Origin: Lonsdalea britannica
Lineage (GTDB): Bacteria; Pseudomonadota; Gammaproteobacteria; Enterobacterales; Enterobacteriaceae
Direction: 5' to 3'
Length of the DNA: 64,000 bases
NCBI RefSeq assembly: GCF_002111595.1
Contig: NZ_LUTN01000002.1
Coordinates: 186,001 to 250,000 of the forward strand
Below the pieces are notes generated by a model that had not been told where the DNA came from, made no database searches, and saw only the letters and a program-made list of their open reading frames with translations. The position numbers were made by a program, and so were the translations under genes. This document shows, in pieces, positions 22,934 to 32,557 of the stretch. Each line of letters begins with the position of its first letter. Within the stretch, counting starts at the first letter, position 1.

Positions 22934-23599
22934 TCAGGATATGTGGGCGGCGGTGAGTTGTTGCAGCGACTCCAATTTGACGTCCGCCAACGCCCAGCGC
23001 GCGTCGTTGCGCATCTCTGCCGCCGGAACGACGATAGAGCGCATGCGGGCAGCCTTGGTCGCGATCATGCCATTGACCGAGTCTTCCAGCGTGACGCAGG
23101 CGAGAGGGGAAACCTCCAGCGCTTGTGCAGCCCGCAGATAGACCTCAGGATGCGGCTTGCTATAGGGAAGTTGGTCTGCGGACATCAGCGTGTCGAAGTA
23201 ACCGCGCAAATTAAACATCTCCAACACCTGTTCCAGCATAAACAGCGGCGAGGCCGAAGCCAGCCCAATTTTCAGATTTTGACTGCGGCACAGTTGCAGA
23301 GCCTGCTCCACGCCAGGCAATAAAGGACGAGTTTCTTCCACGCTCTGAATGGTGCGTTTGATGATGCGGGTGGTGACTTCTTCTTTGCTGGGCCCTTTCC
23401 AGGGAGAATGCTGATACCAGAGCGCAACGACCATATCGATGCGAAGACCCAGCAGGTCCGGCATGCCGTCGGTTGATGACATGTCCACGCCCAATCCGCT
23501 GATGATTTCATGTATGGAGCGCTCCCAGAACGGTTCGGAGTCAATCAGCAATCCGTCCATGTCAAAAATGGCCGCGTCGATGGGGTAAATAGCAGGCAT
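22934..23599 (-). CDS. hxpB: Hexitol/2-deoxyglucose-6-phosphate phosphatase HxpB
   Basis: This 221-residue HAD-family phosphatase (formerly YniC) has the nucleophile motif FDMDGLLIDSE (D13, D15), the LASAS motif II, the KPHPEVYLRAA motif III lysine and EDSVNG for Mg binding. It dephosphorylates several sugar phosphates, including 2-deoxyglucose 6-phosphate. ATG 23599 is used because AGGAG lies 9 bases before it; the frame opens at 23626. It is divergent from yniB, as in E. coli. Confidence 0.92.
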   Translation of the reverse strand: MPAIYPIDAAIFDMDGLLIDSEPFWERSIHEIISGLGVDMSSTDGMPDLLGLRIDMVVALWYQHSPWKGPSKEEVTTRIIKRTIQSVEETRPLLPGVEQALQLCRSQNLKIGLASASPLFMLEQVLEMFNLRGYFDTLMSADQLPYSKPHPEVYLRAAQALEVSPLACVTLEDSVNGMIATKAARMRSIVVPAAEMRNDARWALADVKLESLQQLTAAHIS

Positions 23600-23806
23600 A
23601 GGGTTGGGCTCCTGTGGTGGGGACAATCAAAGAGAGTGGCAATTATAAACCAGTTAGACGCTAAATCATTGCTTCAAAAGGCCATCCCTCAAGAAAACGT
23701 TGACTCGTTGGAAACCTGAAGTACCCTGCTAACGGGTTTTTATGTGTCTACACTAAGTGTTATCTCATTGAGATATTTAGGCTGCGTCACTCATCAAGGG
23801 GAACTC

Positions 23807-24355
23807 ATGACGTATCAACAGGCAGGCCTCATCGCCGTGGTTAAGCGTATCGCGGGATGGATCATTTTTATTCCGGCCGTGCTTTCAACGATCATATCTC
23901 TGGCGAATGTCATTTATGACTTCACGGAGAGAAAGCAGGGCATAAATGGGGTGATGCAGGACTTTTTGCATTTGGTCGTGGAAGTCCTTCGCTTCAACAC
24001 ACCGTTTCTCAATCTCTTTTGGTATAACTCGCCGGTGCCGGATTTTAGCCGCGCCTTTGCTTCGCCGACCATGATGTTCTGGCTCATTTATATCCTGATC
24101 TTTGTTGGACTGGCGTTGCAGGTGTCCGGCGCGCGTCTTTCGCGGCAGGTGAAGCATATTCGTGAAGGTCTGGAAGATCAGATGATCCTGGAAAACGCCA
24201 AAGGCAGTGACGGGAAAACGCGTGAAGAGCTGGAAACCCGGGTCAAGCTTCCCCGTCATACCGTGCTGCTGCAATTCTTCCCGCTGTACATTTTGCCGAT
24301 CATCGTCGCCGCTATTGGTTATGTCGTGTTAAAAGTCATCGGTCTGATTGCCTGA
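23807..24355 (+). CDS. yniB: YniB family membrane protein
   Basis: The 182-residue protein (E. coli YniB about 178) has hydrophobic segments at about 15-35, 95-115 and 160-180, with a charged, probably cytoplasmic stretch between the last two (RQVKHIREGLEDQM). The function is unknown. ATG 23807 follows AAGGGGA and fits the family start MTYQQAG; the frame opens at 23744. It lies between hxpB and yniA as in E. coli. A GAGTGGGC/GCCCACTC hairpin (24368-24386) separates it from convergent yniA. Confidence 0.88.
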   Translation: MTYQQAGLIAVVKRIAGWIIFIPAVLSTIISLANVIYDFTERKQGINGVMQDFLHLVVEVLRFNTPFLNLFWYNSPVPDFSRAFASPTMMFWLIYILIFVGLALQVSGARLSRQVKHIREGLEDQMILENAKGSDGKTREELETRVKLPRHTVLLQFFPLYILPIIVAAIGYVVLKVIGLIA

Positions 24356-24394
24356 CAACGAGAATGAGAGTGGGCGAGGCCCACTCCCACTCCG

Positions 24395-25267
24395 TCAATG
24401 CGAGTCCGCAGCGTGTAACTGGGCATCGATTGCCCGTTGAGCGGCCGCGATAAATTCCCCACCAAAAAGATTTGCCCGATTAAGCAGCGTATAAATTTGG
24501 TAAATCGGTTGCCGTTCCAAAAATCCCTTTTCCAGCGGCCAGACGTGTTGATAACCGTCGTAGATTTGCGGCGGTAGCGCTGGCATCAGCGGCAGCATCG
24601 CCAGATCGCACTCACGATCGCCCCAGTAGCAGGCCGGATCGAACAAATACACCCCATTGGCGCTGTTCCCCCAGTTATTCGACCACAAGTCGCCATGCAG
24701 CAATGAAGGCGGCGGCTGGTGGCCGGAGAGTTTTTGTTCTACGGCTGAAATCAACGTATCGATATCGCCGAAAAACATCCCTTTTTCCGCGGCCAGCTGC
24801 AGTTGCCAGCCGATACGCTGTTCGGCGAAGAAGCTGGACCAGCGGCGCTGCCAGGCATTGGGCTGAGGGGTGGTGGAGAGATCGTTATCGAAGTCGAAAC
24901 CAAACTGAGGTTGCTCGCTCCACTGATGCAGGCGTGCCAGCTGTTCGCCGAGGCGCCATGCGCCGTGCGCATCCAGGGGTTTAAATTCAATGTATTGCAG
25001 TAGAAGAAAGCTGACGTCCCGGTGGCTGCCGACGCCATACACCTGAGGAACGTGTACCGTTTCGCTGCGGGCTAATAGCTCGAGCTGTTCCGCCTCCGCC
25101 CGAAATTTCGGCAACATTTCCCGGGTGTCGCTTTTGATAAAGACATCTTGCTCGCCGTAACGAAGATAACCTGCGGAATGGATCTCCCCGCCCGGCAGTT
25201 CCCTGCGATCCTGTAATTCTCCCGGCCCCAGGTATTCTGCCAATAATTGACCGATCGAGTGCCACAT
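24395..25267 (-). CDS. yniA: Fructosamine kinase family protein YniA
   Basis: The 290-residue protein (E. coli 286) is a small-molecule kinase of the fructosamine kinase family. The catalytic loop HGDLWSNNWG and the Mg-binding FDPACYWGDRECDLAM are intact. Family members phosphorylate ketoamines on glycated proteins or related sugar amines; the substrate here is not certain. It is transcribed alone toward yniB. Confidence 0.9.
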   Translation of the reverse strand: MWHSIGQLLAEYLGPGELQDRRELPGGEIHSAGYLRYGEQDVFIKSDTREMLPKFRAEAEQLELLARSETVHVPQVYGVGSHRDVSFLLLQYIEFKPLDAHGAWRLGEQLARLHQWSEQPQFGFDFDNDLSTTPQPNAWQRRWSSFFAEQRIGWQLQLAAEKGMFFGDIDTLISAVEQKLSGHQPPPSLLHGDLWSNNWGNSANGVYLFDPACYWGDRECDLAMLPLMPALPPQIYDGYQHVWPLEKGFLERQPIYQIYTLLNRANLFGGEFIAAAQRAIDAQLHAADSH

Positions 25268-25421
25268 AGAGAAACCTCCTGTTGGAATGATGCGCTATAT
25301 CGTTACGTGTGTAAGTTGTGTCCTCTGAAATTTGTCACCGTCGGCCGTTGTTTCGATTTGAGCGGGCGGCGGGTAGGGTATTGAAGTGTTGTGGTTAAAA
25401 AAGCAGCGTTAGACTTACCAT

Positions 25422-25456
25422 ACCGCCAACCGCAATCTCTTGTCACGGTCGGCGGT
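25422..25456. repeat. 11-bp inverted repeat after the sit operon
   Basis: ACCGCCAACCG (25422-25432) pairs with CGGTCGGCGGT (25446-25456) with one wobble, around a 13-base loop. It lies 15 bases after the sitD stop. No U-run follows on the minus strand, so it may stabilise the mRNA 3' end or act as a weak terminator. Confidence 0.5.
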
Positions 25457-25470
25457 CTGAATTTGTGCGA

Positions 25471-26309
25471 TTAGGCGCTGACGCGCGGGCGGCGAGAACG
25501 TATTTGGTGGTAACTCAGTGCGGCAGCAAACAAACATGCCTGAATAATGACGATACAAGGACCGGTTGCGCCATCGATATAAAAACTGACCAGCGTGCCT
25601 GAAACGCAGGATAAAACGGATACGATCGTCGCGACGAACAGCATGCGGTCAAACGTCTTGCAGATCATATAAGCGATGATGCCGGGAGCGATCAGCATGG
25701 CGATGACCAGAATGACGCCAACGGCCTGCAATGAGGCGACGATGGTCAGCGACAGCAGGCATAACAGCCCATAGTGCAGCCAGGTTACCGGCAGTCCGAT
25801 CACTCGGGCGTGGTTAGGGTCAAAGCAATACAACATGAAGTCCCGGCGGCGCAGCAGCACGATGGATAGTGTGACGGCAGCGATAATGGCGATTTGCCAC
25901 AGATCATCCGATGAAATCCCCAGCACGTTGCCAAACAGGATGTGAGAGAGATGCTGGTCGCTGTCGACGCGGGCAAACATCACCAGTCCCAGCGCGAACA
26001 TACCGGAGAAAATAATCCCCATGACGGTATCCTCTTTCACCCGGCAGTGGGTTTTTACATACCCGGTGGCGACCGCGCAAAACAGGCCCGAGGCGAACGC
26101 GCCTATGGCCAGTGGAATACCAAGCGAAAAGGCCAGCACAATCCCCGGCAGCACGGCGTGGGAAATCGCATCTCCCATCAACGACCAGCCTTTAGCACCA
26201 AATAACAGGACAGCACCGCGCAAACGACGCCGGTGATCACCGCTGCCAATAGGGCACGTTGCATGAAGGGGTAACTCAGCGGGTCGATAATCCAGTGAAG
26301 CAAACTCAT
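25471..26309 (-). pseudogene. sitD: Mn/Fe ABC transporter permease SitD, interrupted by one frameshift
   Basis: This is the second membrane subunit of the importer. The start ([19 protein letters not shown]) overlaps the sitC stop as ATGA at 26306-26309. The frame breaks at codon 40, where [12 protein letters not shown] needs CTAAAAGGC but the sequence has CTAAAGGC (plus strand TTT at 26191-26193). One restored base gives 279 residues with about eight hydrophobic segments and the permease loop [16 protein letters not shown]. As written, a 40-residue stub ends early and the remainder has no start of its own. Confidence 0.9.
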
Positions 26310-27166
26310 ACGTGCTCTCCCCGGCTGGCCTGCCGCCGTTGGCGACGTGCGGCCAGCAGACCATGTTTCGGCGCAAACACAAAGGCGATCAGGAACACCA
26401 GCGTTTGTAGCGTGACAATGATGCCGCCGGTGGCGCCGTCGAGGAAGAAACTGACATAAGCGCCTATCGCACTGGTCAGCGTGCCCACCGCGATTGAGAT
26501 CAAAATCAGGTAACCAAACCGGTCGGTCAGCAGATAGGCCGTCGCGCCCGGCGTAATCACCATCGCGATCACCAAAATCGCGCCGACGGTTTGTAGCGCC
26601 GCGACGGTACAGGCGCTCAATAGGGTAAAGAACAATATTTTCAGCCTCATCGGCGACAGACCGATCGAGCTGGCATGGTTTTCGTCGAAAAACACGGCCA
26701 GCAAATCCTTCCAACGCAGGCACAAGATAATGAAGGTGACAGTGATGATGACCAGCACCTGCAGGACGTCTTCATCGGCGATACCGAGTATATTGCCGAA
26801 GATAATCGACTGCACGTTGATGGATGTTGGGTTCAGCGAAATGATCAGCAGTCCGACGGCGAAGAAGGTCGAAAAGATAAAGCCGATGATGGCGTCTTCT
26901 TTCAGGCGTGTCAGGTGTTTGACAAATGTCATAGCCAACGCGGCCAGCATCCCGCTGAAAAATGCGCCAGCGGCATAAGGCAAGCCCAACGCATAGGCGC
27001 CGGCGACGCCGGGAACGACCGAATGTGACAGTGCATCGCCCATTAAAGACCAGCCCTTCAGCATCAGATAGGCGGAAAGAAATGCGCAGACGGCGCCGAC
27101 CATGCCACTGACCCAGATGGCTTTCAGCATATAGTCGTAGCTAAAGGGAAGGAGTAATTCGCTCAT
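26306..27166 (-). CDS. sitC: Mn/Fe ABC transporter permease SitC
   Basis: The 286-residue inner-membrane protein belongs to the ABC-3 metal permease family (SitC/YfeC). About eight hydrophobic segments are visible. The loop [24 protein letters not shown] contacts the ATPase, and [15 protein letters not shown] is also conserved. It overlaps sitB upstream and sitD downstream by 4 bases each, so the four genes are translationally coupled. Confidence 0.93.
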   Translation of the reverse strand: MSELLLPFSYDYMLKAIWVSGMVGAVCAFLSAYLMLKGWSLMGDALSHSVVPGVAGAYALGLPYAAGAFFSGMLAALAMTFVKHLTRLKEDAIIGFIFSTFFAVGLLIISLNPTSINVQSIIFGNILGIADEDVLQVLVIITVTFIILCLRWKDLLAVFFDENHASSIGLSPMRLKILFFTLLSACTVAALQTVGAILVIAMVITPGATAYLLTDRFGYLILISIAVGTLTSAIGAYVSFFLDGATGGIIVTLQTLVFLIAFVFAPKHGLLAARRQRRQASRGEHV

Positions 27167-28068
27167 GGCGTTTTTTTCTCCCCCGGCAACTGGCTGAACG
27201 TCGGCGGATCGCTTTTCGTGGAGCCATAGAATACGGCCGGGCGCTCATCATCCGTCAGTACCGTGACACAGCGACTATCGTCATCATCGTGCAGGTGGGT
27301 TCCCCCCAAATTGATGTGGCGAAGTACGCCGCCAAAAGTTTTCTCCAGATTAGACTGGGTGAAGGTACTGTGAGTGGGGCCGGCGGCAAGTACGGTGCGG
27401 TTGACCAAAATGACGTGGTCGCAGAACTCCGGCACGCTACCGAGATTGTGGGTGGCGACGAGGATGAGATGTCCTTCAGCCCGAAGGGCGCGTAGCAGGT
27501 CGACGATGGCATTTTCTGTTTTAACATCCACGCCGGTAAACGGTTCGTCCAACAATAAAACGCGGCCCTGTTGAGCCAACGCTCTCGCGAGGAAAACACG
27601 TTTTTTCTGTCCGCCGGACAGCTCGCCGATTTGGCGATCGCGCAGGGCGGACAGCCCGACGCGCTCCAGCGCTTCCGCGACGAGGGCTTTATCTTTCGCC
27701 CCCGGTATCCGTAGGAAGTTCATCTTGCCGTAACGTCCCATCATGACGACGTCGGAAACGCGCACTGGGAAATTCCAGTCGACCTCTTCGGTTTGCGGTA
27801 CATAGGCGACCAGGTTTTGTTTCAGGGCGACAGAGATAGGTTGCTGATTCAGCTGTACCGCGCCGCTGGTGGGTTTCACCAGCCCCATAATGCTTTTGAA
27901 CAGCGTGGATTTGCCGCTGCCGTTGACGCCGACCAGCGCGCAAATTGTGCCGTCGGTCAACGAAAAAGAGGCGTCATGGATGGCCTGATGGCCGTTGTTA
28001 TAGGTGACGGATACTGACTGTACGTCCAATGACAGCGGACCGAGCGCTGCTGCGGCTGTTTGGCTCAT
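27163..28068 (-). CDS. sitB: Mn/Fe ABC transporter ATPase SitB
   Basis: The 301-residue ATPase drives the SitCD permease. Walker [10 protein letters not shown], the Q-loop near [10 protein letters not shown], signature LSGGQKKR, Walker [12 protein letters not shown] and the switch His in VATHNLG are all present. The C-terminal 45 residues past the ATPase core contain HLHDDDD, a possible metal-touching segment. Four-base ATGA overlaps join it to sitA and sitC. Confidence 0.93.
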   Translation of the reverse strand: MSQTAAAALGPLSLDVQSVSVTYNNGHQAIHDASFSLTDGTICALVGVNGSGKSTLFKSIMGLVKPTSGAVQLNQQPISVALKQNLVAYVPQTEEVDWNFPVRVSDVVMMGRYGKMNFLRIPGAKDKALVAEALERVGLSALRDRQIGELSGGQKKRVFLARALAQQGRVLLLDEPFTGVDVKTENAIVDLLRALRAEGHLILVATHNLGSVPEFCDHVILVNRTVLAAGPTHSTFTQSNLEKTFGGVLRHINLGGTHLHDDDDSRCVTVLTDDERPAVFYGSTKSDPPTFSQLPGEKKTP

Positions 28069-28976
28069 CGTTCGAATCCTTTCGCTATGGTGTCCACCGT
28101 AACGCGAAGCAGATCCAGATAACTGGGCACAGGGCCGTCCGGCGTAGACAGGGAGTCGACATACAGAACACCGCCGTATTTGGCCCCGGTTTCCTTACTG
28201 ACCTGACGCGCGGGCTTATCGGATACGGTGCTTTCGCTGAAGATCACCGGAATGTGCTTCTGACGAACCTGATCGATAACCCGGCGGACTTGTTGCGGCG
28301 AGCCTTGTTCATCGGCATTGATGGGCCACAGGTAAATCTCTCCCAACTGATAATCTTTGGCGAGGTAGCTAAACGCACCTTCGCTGGTCACCAACCAGCG
28401 TTGATCCTCGGGAATGCGAGCGAGTCGTTCGCGCAGCGGGGCGTCAATGGCTTTGATTTTTTCGGCATAGACGCGGGCGTTCTCGTTATAAATCGCGGTA
28501 TGGGTGGGATCGTACTTCACCAGCCCCTGGCGGATATTCTCAACATAAATCAGTGTGTTGGAAGGAGACATCCAGGCGTGAGGATTCGGATTGCCGTTGT
28601 AGGCGCCTTCTCTGATGGGGAGAGGTGTAATGCCTTCAGTTACCACCACGGCAGGCACGTTTTTAATGTTCTCGAAAAAGCGTGTGAACCAACGCTCCAG
28701 ATTCATCCCGTTCCACAAAATTAGCTGAGCCGATTGGGTTTTGACGATGTCTCTCGGTGTCGGTTGATAATCGTGGATATCCGCGCCCGCCTTAGCGATG
28801 GAAACCACCGTCGCGGCATCGCCAGCCACGTTTTGGGCCATATCCTGAATAATCGTGGAGGTTGTGACGACACGAAATTTCTCCGCCGCGTGCGCGGGGG
28901 CTAAGGTGAATACACTGAAAAATATCCCGATGAGGGCATGAGACGAGAAGGCAAGACAGTTTCGGAACGGCTTCAT
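28065..28976 (-). CDS. sitA: Periplasmic Mn/Fe-binding protein SitA
   Basis: The 303-residue substrate-binding protein has a signal peptide of about 30 residues ending PAHA-A. The cluster A-I ligand pattern is visible: His in [12 protein letters not shown], His in NPHAWMSP, Glu in TSEGAFSYL and the late Asp in YVDSLS. These families bind Mn(II) and Fe(II). It is the first gene of sitABCD, with a Fur box upstream. YfeA of Yersinia is the closest well-known relative; the choice between sit and yfe names is a matter of convention. Confidence 0.93.
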   Translation of the reverse strand: MKPFRNCLAFSSHALIGIFFSVFTLAPAHAAEKFRVVTTSTIIQDMAQNVAGDAATVVSIAKAGADIHDYQPTPRDIVKTQSAQLILWNGMNLERWFTRFFENIKNVPAVVVTEGITPLPIREGAYNGNPNPHAWMSPSNTLIYVENIRQGLVKYDPTHTAIYNENARVYAEKIKAIDAPLRERLARIPEDQRWLVTSEGAFSYLAKDYQLGEIYLWPINADEQGSPQQVRRVIDQVRQKHIPVIFSESTVSDKPARQVSKETGAKYGGVLYVDSLSTPDGPVPSYLDLLRVTVDTIAKGFER

Positions 28977-29007
28977 TCGAGATCCTCAGAGGCTGACTTA
29001 ATTGTTT

Positions 29008-29028
29008 AAATGATAATGGTTATCATTT
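29008..29028 (-). promoter_or_regulatory. Fur box of sitABCD
   Basis: AAATGATAATGGTTATCATTT is a perfect 9-3-9 palindrome and matches 14 of 15 positions of the 7-1-7 Fur motif TGATAATNATTATCA. It is 32 bases before the sitA start. No MntR-type site was recognised beside it. Confidence 0.85.
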
Positions 29029-29689
29029 ATGGATGGTATGATGCTCCCTGAAAGGTGTCAATCTCTTCAAATTCTAAACAATCGTCGGTCAGCAAACCTG
29101 ACCAAAGCGCTCGTCGCAGAGGGTATCGGCATCCGATATGAGGTTAGCGCAAGATTAATGAATATCGTAAAATGTTACAATCTTTGTGTGGATGTAGTGA
29201 GAGGGTGGTTTTGTGGCCAGAATCAGTTATTAGCTCCTGATGACACAACGAGACTTCATAGACGTCAGCGTCATGAAACTCACGAATCTAATGACGTAGG
29301 CTTCAGCACATCATTATCGAAAGGCGAAAGTAACGGTTTCAGAGGTACCGATGGGTCCAAATGTGGGATTGAATCGCGTATATCCGCAGACAAGGAAGTG
29401 GGGGAGGCATTAAAGACCAAGCGTTAAATGTTAGTACTTATCGTGACTGATGTTTTAATGTTCAATCACATTTTGAGGTCTTTACCAATAATAAAAAATT
29501 AATTAATCAGGATGGTGGCGACCTCACGGTAGGGTGCCATAATAATGCTAACCAAAGTAAGGTTATCTCGCGTATTCATTTTTATCATCAAACTGCGCAC
29601 TAATAATGCCAGTTATTAGAAATAGATATGTGAATAAAGCATGAAATATACGAATTTGTGCGTCGTGCCGGTCATTGGTAAAAAATGGC
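29029..29689. other. Long spacer without a recognisable gene
   Basis: This 660-base stretch is more AT-rich than its surroundings and holds no protein I recognise. A 132-codon frame (29029-29427, plus) starts one base after the Fur box; its product has no conserved pattern, no hydrophobic core and no ribosome site, so I do not call it. A small RNA or an eroded gene is possible; no clear terminator hairpin supports the first. Confidence 0.4.
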
Positions 29690-29718
29690 TTGCCAAGGAT
29701 CACAGAGTATGTGATAAC
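29690..29718 (+). promoter_or_regulatory. Promoter of yobF-cspC
   Basis: TTGCCA (29690-29695), 17 bases, GATAAC (29713-29718) matches sigma-70 spacing and most consensus positions. It lies 32 bases before the yobF start. Confidence 0.5.
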
Positions 29719-29750
29719 GCATTTGGATGAAACGAGGTTCAGTTCTGTAT

Positions 29751-29885
29751 ATGAATGGCATTTTCCGTAAAGAAGTCTTGAGTACTAACGTTCACGTTGA
29801 ATACCACTTCTCTGTCGATCCTTACTTTGGTGCCTCTAGCAGCAACGACTCAAGTTTATCTGTACAACGCCCTCGGGCGGTCTAG
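29751..29885 (+). CDS. yobF: Small protein YobF
   Basis: A 44-residue ORF starting [20 protein letters not shown], with ASSSN further on. It matches E. coli YobF (about 47 residues) in the first two thirds: GIF-KEVLS, VEY-FS, PY, ASSSN. The C-terminus differs. YobF is a DUF2527 heat-induced small protein of unknown function made in an operon with cspC. Here cspC starts 22 bases after its stop. A GAGG at 29734 lies rather far upstream (13 bases). Confidence 0.85.
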   Translation: MNGIFRKEVLSTNVHVEYHFSVDPYFGASSSNDSSLSVQRPRAV

Positions 29886-29907
29886 AACGTTTAAAGGAAA
29901 TATTGAA

Positions 29908-30116
29908 ATGGCAAAGATTAAAGGTCAGGTTAAGTGGTTCAACGAGTCTAAAGGTTTTGGCTTCATTACTCCGGCTGACGGCAGCAAAGATGTATTCGTA
30001 CATTTCTCTGCAATCCAGGGTAACGGCTTCAAACTCTGGCTGAAGGCCAGAACGTTGAGTTTGAAATTCAGGATGGCCAGAAAGGTCCTTCAGCAGTAAA
30101 CGTTACTGCACTGTAA
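29908..30116 (+). pseudogene. cspC: Cold-shock-family protein CspC, interrupted by one frameshift
   Basis: The RNA/DNA-binding OB-fold protein starts [19 protein letters not shown] with RNP1 KGFGFI and RNP2 VFVHFSA. The MAKIKGQV start identifies CspC rather than CspE. The frame breaks after GNGFK (codon 42): GGCTTCAAACTCTG needs one more A (AAAA at 30031-30033) to continue as [20 protein letters not shown] and end NVTAL at 30116. The repaired product is 69 residues, the normal length. As written, a wrong tail runs to 30099. CspC is a constitutive member and regulates stress mRNAs. Confidence 0.93.
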
Positions 30117-30135
30117 TTTACAAATTCTGCGTAAT

Positions 30136-30163
30136 AAAACCCGCCTCGATGCGGGTTTTTTGT
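30136..30163 (+). terminator. Terminator after cspC
   Basis: AAAACCCGC-CTCGAT-GCGGGTTTTTT, 20 bases after the cspC stop, with a T-rich tail. Confidence 0.88.
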
Positions 30164-30203
30164 TTTTGTCGTAAGCCAAAGTATGCAACAAAAAGGTAAC
30201 AAG

Positions 30204-31022
30204 ATGTCGTCTGCGCCGTATCAATGTCCCCTGTGCCATCAGCCCCTCCAACCAGAATCCTCCCGCTGGACCTGCGGACAGCACCATTTTGATCGCGCGA
30301 AAGAAGGGTACGTTAACCTCCTCCCGGTGCAGTTCAAACGGTCGAAACAACCCGGAGACAACGCGGAGATGATGCAAGCCCGCCGCGCTTTTTTGGACGC
30401 AGGTCATTATTTGCCTCTACGGAGTCATCTTTGCGATGCGCTGACGAACCAGATGACGGGGCAGGTTGAGTCAGTGCTGGATATTGGCTGTGGCGAAGGG
30501 TACTACACCGATGCTTTATCATCATGCCTGGCGGATGCTGGCGTACAGGTGTTCGGTTTAGATGTCTCTAAAGTGGCGATTCAACGCGCCGCTCGCCGCT
30601 ACCGTCAGGTGAATTTTTGCGTTGCGTCGAGTCAGCGCTTGCCGTTCAACGCGCACTCATTAGATGCGGTATTGAAGATCTACGCTCCGTGTAACGATAA
30701 AGAGCTGGATCGCGTCGTGAAGCCGGGCGGTTTGGTGATGACGGTTTCCCCAGGTCCACGGCATTTATATCAGCTAAAAGAACGCATTTATCGAGATGTA
30801 AAACTGCATCCGATGAAGGAAGAAATGCTGGTGGGATTTGAACTGGAGAACACGGAAACGCTTCGCTACACGTTGTCGCTGACGGGAGAGGAAGCAGCAG
30901 CCTTGTTGCAGATGACGCCTTTTGCATGGAAAGCGACGCCGGAAGTGATGGCAACATTAATGGCAGAATCGTTGTTTGAATGTGAAACGGATTTTCTGAT
31001 TCGAACTCACCGCAAGTTGTAG
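30204..31022 (+). CDS. rlmA: 23S rRNA (guanine745-N1)-methyltransferase RlmA
   Basis: The 272-residue enzyme (E. coli 269) methylates G745 of 23S rRNA. An N-terminal zinc finger is visible as CPLC (residues 9-12), then CGQHH about 15 residues later. The SAM-binding motif [12 protein letters not shown] and the KIYAPC block follow. ATG 30204 follows AAGG and starts [11 protein letters not shown]; the frame opens at 30183. It lies between cspC and mntP as in E. coli. Confidence 0.93.
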   Translation: MSSAPYQCPLCHQPLQPESSRWTCGQHHFDRAKEGYVNLLPVQFKRSKQPGDNAEMMQARRAFLDAGHYLPLRSHLCDALTNQMTGQVESVLDIGCGEGYYTDALSSCLADAGVQVFGLDVSKVAIQRAARRYRQVNFCVASSQRLPFNAHSLDAVLKIYAPCNDKELDRVVKPGGLVMTVSPGPRHLYQLKERIYRDVKLHPMKEEMLVGFELENTETLRYTLSLTGEEAAALLQMTPFAWKATPEVMATLMAESLFECETDFLIRTHRKL

Positions 31023-31038
31023 CGGTAATGGATAAATG

Positions 31039-31074
31039 GATAGGCAGGACAGCGAAAGAGTCGCTGCACCTGCC
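31039..31074. terminator. Hairpin between rlmA and mntP
   Basis: AGGCAGG-A-CAGCG pairs with CGCTG-CA-CCTGCCT around AAAGAGT, giving a 12-pair stem with a small bulge. It lies between two convergent stop codons. It has no long U-run, so it is called with moderate confidence. Confidence 0.5.
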
Positions 31075-31081
31075 TCATCTA

Positions 31082-31657
31082 TCAGGCCAGATTGGACAGG
31101 TGACTGTAGAGAATATTACAACCGATACCAATCAACACCACGCCTCCCATGATCTCGGCTTTTTTGCCGAGCAACGGTCCGACGTAACGGCCAATCATCA
31201 TTCCGAAGGTCACCATAATCATGGTGGCGCAGCCAATCACCATCGCGGTATGAACAATATTGACCTGCAAGAAAGCGAGTCCCACTCCTATCGCCATGGC
31301 GTCGAGACTGGTGGCGATAGCGGTGCAGACTAACGTGAAGAGACCGTGTTTGCGGATTTTTCCAGATTGAGACGAGGTGTCTTCCCCCTTGGATCCTTCG
31401 ACAATCATACGCGCGCCGAGGATAAACAGCAGGCTGAAAGCGACCCAATGATCCCATTCGATGATGAAGCGGCTGGCGTAAAAGCCGAGGCCCCAACCGA
31501 TCAAAGGCGTAATAGCTTCTATAAGACCGAAAATAAGTCCGGTACGGACGGCTTCGCTGAAGCGGGGCTTGTGTAAGGCGGCGCCTTTACCGATTGAAGC
31601 GGCGAAAGCATCCATGGACATGCCAAAGGCAAGAATTAAAGTTGCTGATAGATTCAT
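31082..31657 (-). CDS. mntP: Manganese exporter MntP
   Basis: The 191-residue inner-membrane protein (E. coli 188) pumps Mn(II) out. It has six hydrophobic segments with the paired family motifs [13 protein letters not shown] and [14 protein letters not shown], whose Asp residues are required for transport. ATG 31657 gives [18 protein letters not shown]; the frame opens at 31693, inside the riboswitch. It balances SitABCD, which imports Mn, 2 kb away. Confidence 0.95.
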   Translation of the reverse strand: MNLSATLILAFGMSMDAFAASIGKGAALHKPRFSEAVRTGLIFGLIEAITPLIGWGLGFYASRFIIEWDHWVAFSLLFILGARMIVEGSKGEDTSSQSGKIRKHGLFTLVCTAIATSLDAMAIGVGLAFLQVNIVHTAMVIGCATMIMVTFGMMIGRYVGPLLGKKAEIMGGVVLIGIGCNILYSHLSNLA

Positions 31658-31660
31658 TGT

Positions 31661-31850
31661 AAATAGCCTCGGCGGGGCATTTCTCCATATCACGCTATCT
31701 ATCCCCCAACCAGATAATAGATCGCGTGCATATGGTCTCGCCTGCCTGTCTGGCCGTTCGCACCACGTTTTTTAGAAAAACGAGCATGTTGACACGAACA
31801 TTCCTGATAAAAAATCGTCAGAAATTGGCTACTCCCCAAATGACCGCGCA
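31661..31850 (-). promoter_or_regulatory. yybP-ykoY manganese riboswitch of mntP
   Basis: The mntP leader read on the minus strand has GGGGAGTAGCC (31827-31837), the invariant 5' motif of the yybP-ykoY class. It is followed by GTGTCAACATGCTCG and CGGCCAGACAGG, both close to the E. coli mntP leader from memory, and CCGCCGAGGC just before the start codon. E. coli mntP carries this Mn-sensing element. Boundaries are approximate. The stretch 31860-32044 beyond it holds the promoter region and no gene. Confidence 0.85.
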
Positions 31851-32044
31851 ACCTTAACATATTATTTCCGAGCTAAACAACAATAAATAGATTAAGGAAA
31901 ACAAACGCAACTGATAATTATTTTCACCTTTGACATCTGTGAAACAATCCAGATGGATGACTGCATGGATTGCATGGATAATAACCGATAGGCATGATGC
32001 TGATTATCTTTCAGTCATTCCTCGTTGGTTCGCATGATTTCAAT

Positions 32045-32503
32045 TCATTGATTTTCAATCATAAACTGATAGATTCTTTCCAAGTCATCTAACTCGTTGA
32101 CGCTGATTTGCAACGCTTTTTTCTCCAGAGAAATAACCAGAATGCCGTCCTCGGATAATGTAATTTTTTTTATTCTCCCATAAGAAATAAAGATATTCTC
32201 ATAAAAGAAACCTTGCGGTTTAAATAACAATTTTGGGTATCTAATGAAAGAAAGATAAATAACCATCAATATCAGCGAGAACAGTAATACAGTCGTTAAT
32301 GTAGTCCCGTAACTCGTGATATTTTTATAGATTAAAATGCCAATCAACCCGATATAAATTAACGCATCTAAATGACTACGACGGCGTAATAAAATTCGCA
32401 GACGTGTCGGGCCTTTGCGTCGGTCCATCATAAATTCATCATAAACGGCGTAGATAAGGGTGAGGGCGATGCAGAGGATAATGACGATATCGGAGAAACT
32501 CAT
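32045..32503 (-). CDS. yobD: YobD (DUF986) membrane protein
   Basis: The 152-residue protein has hydrophobic segments at about 6-24, 45-62 and 68-86, then a soluble C-terminal domain ([20 protein letters not shown]). The [21 protein letters not shown] stretch after the first segment is the DUF986 hallmark. Its role is unknown. It is 54 bases after manZ on the same strand and probably belongs to the manXYZ transcript, as in E. coli. Confidence 0.9.
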   Translation of the reverse strand: MSFSDIVIILCIALTLIYAVYDEFMMDRRKGPTRLRILLRRRSHLDALIYIGLIGILIYKNITSYGTTLTTVLLFSLILMVIYLSFIRYPKLLFKPQGFFYENIFISYGRIKKITLSEDGILVISLEKKALQISVNELDDLERIYQFMIENQ

Positions 32504-32557
32504 GGCGACTCCATAAATGGGCCGGGGACAGCAACAACCCTCCCCGGCAGGAGAACG

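Noticed and set aside
29029-29427. 132-codon frame right after the Fur box
   Set aside because: No ribosome site, no conserved pattern, odd composition; kept only as a note in the spacer entry.
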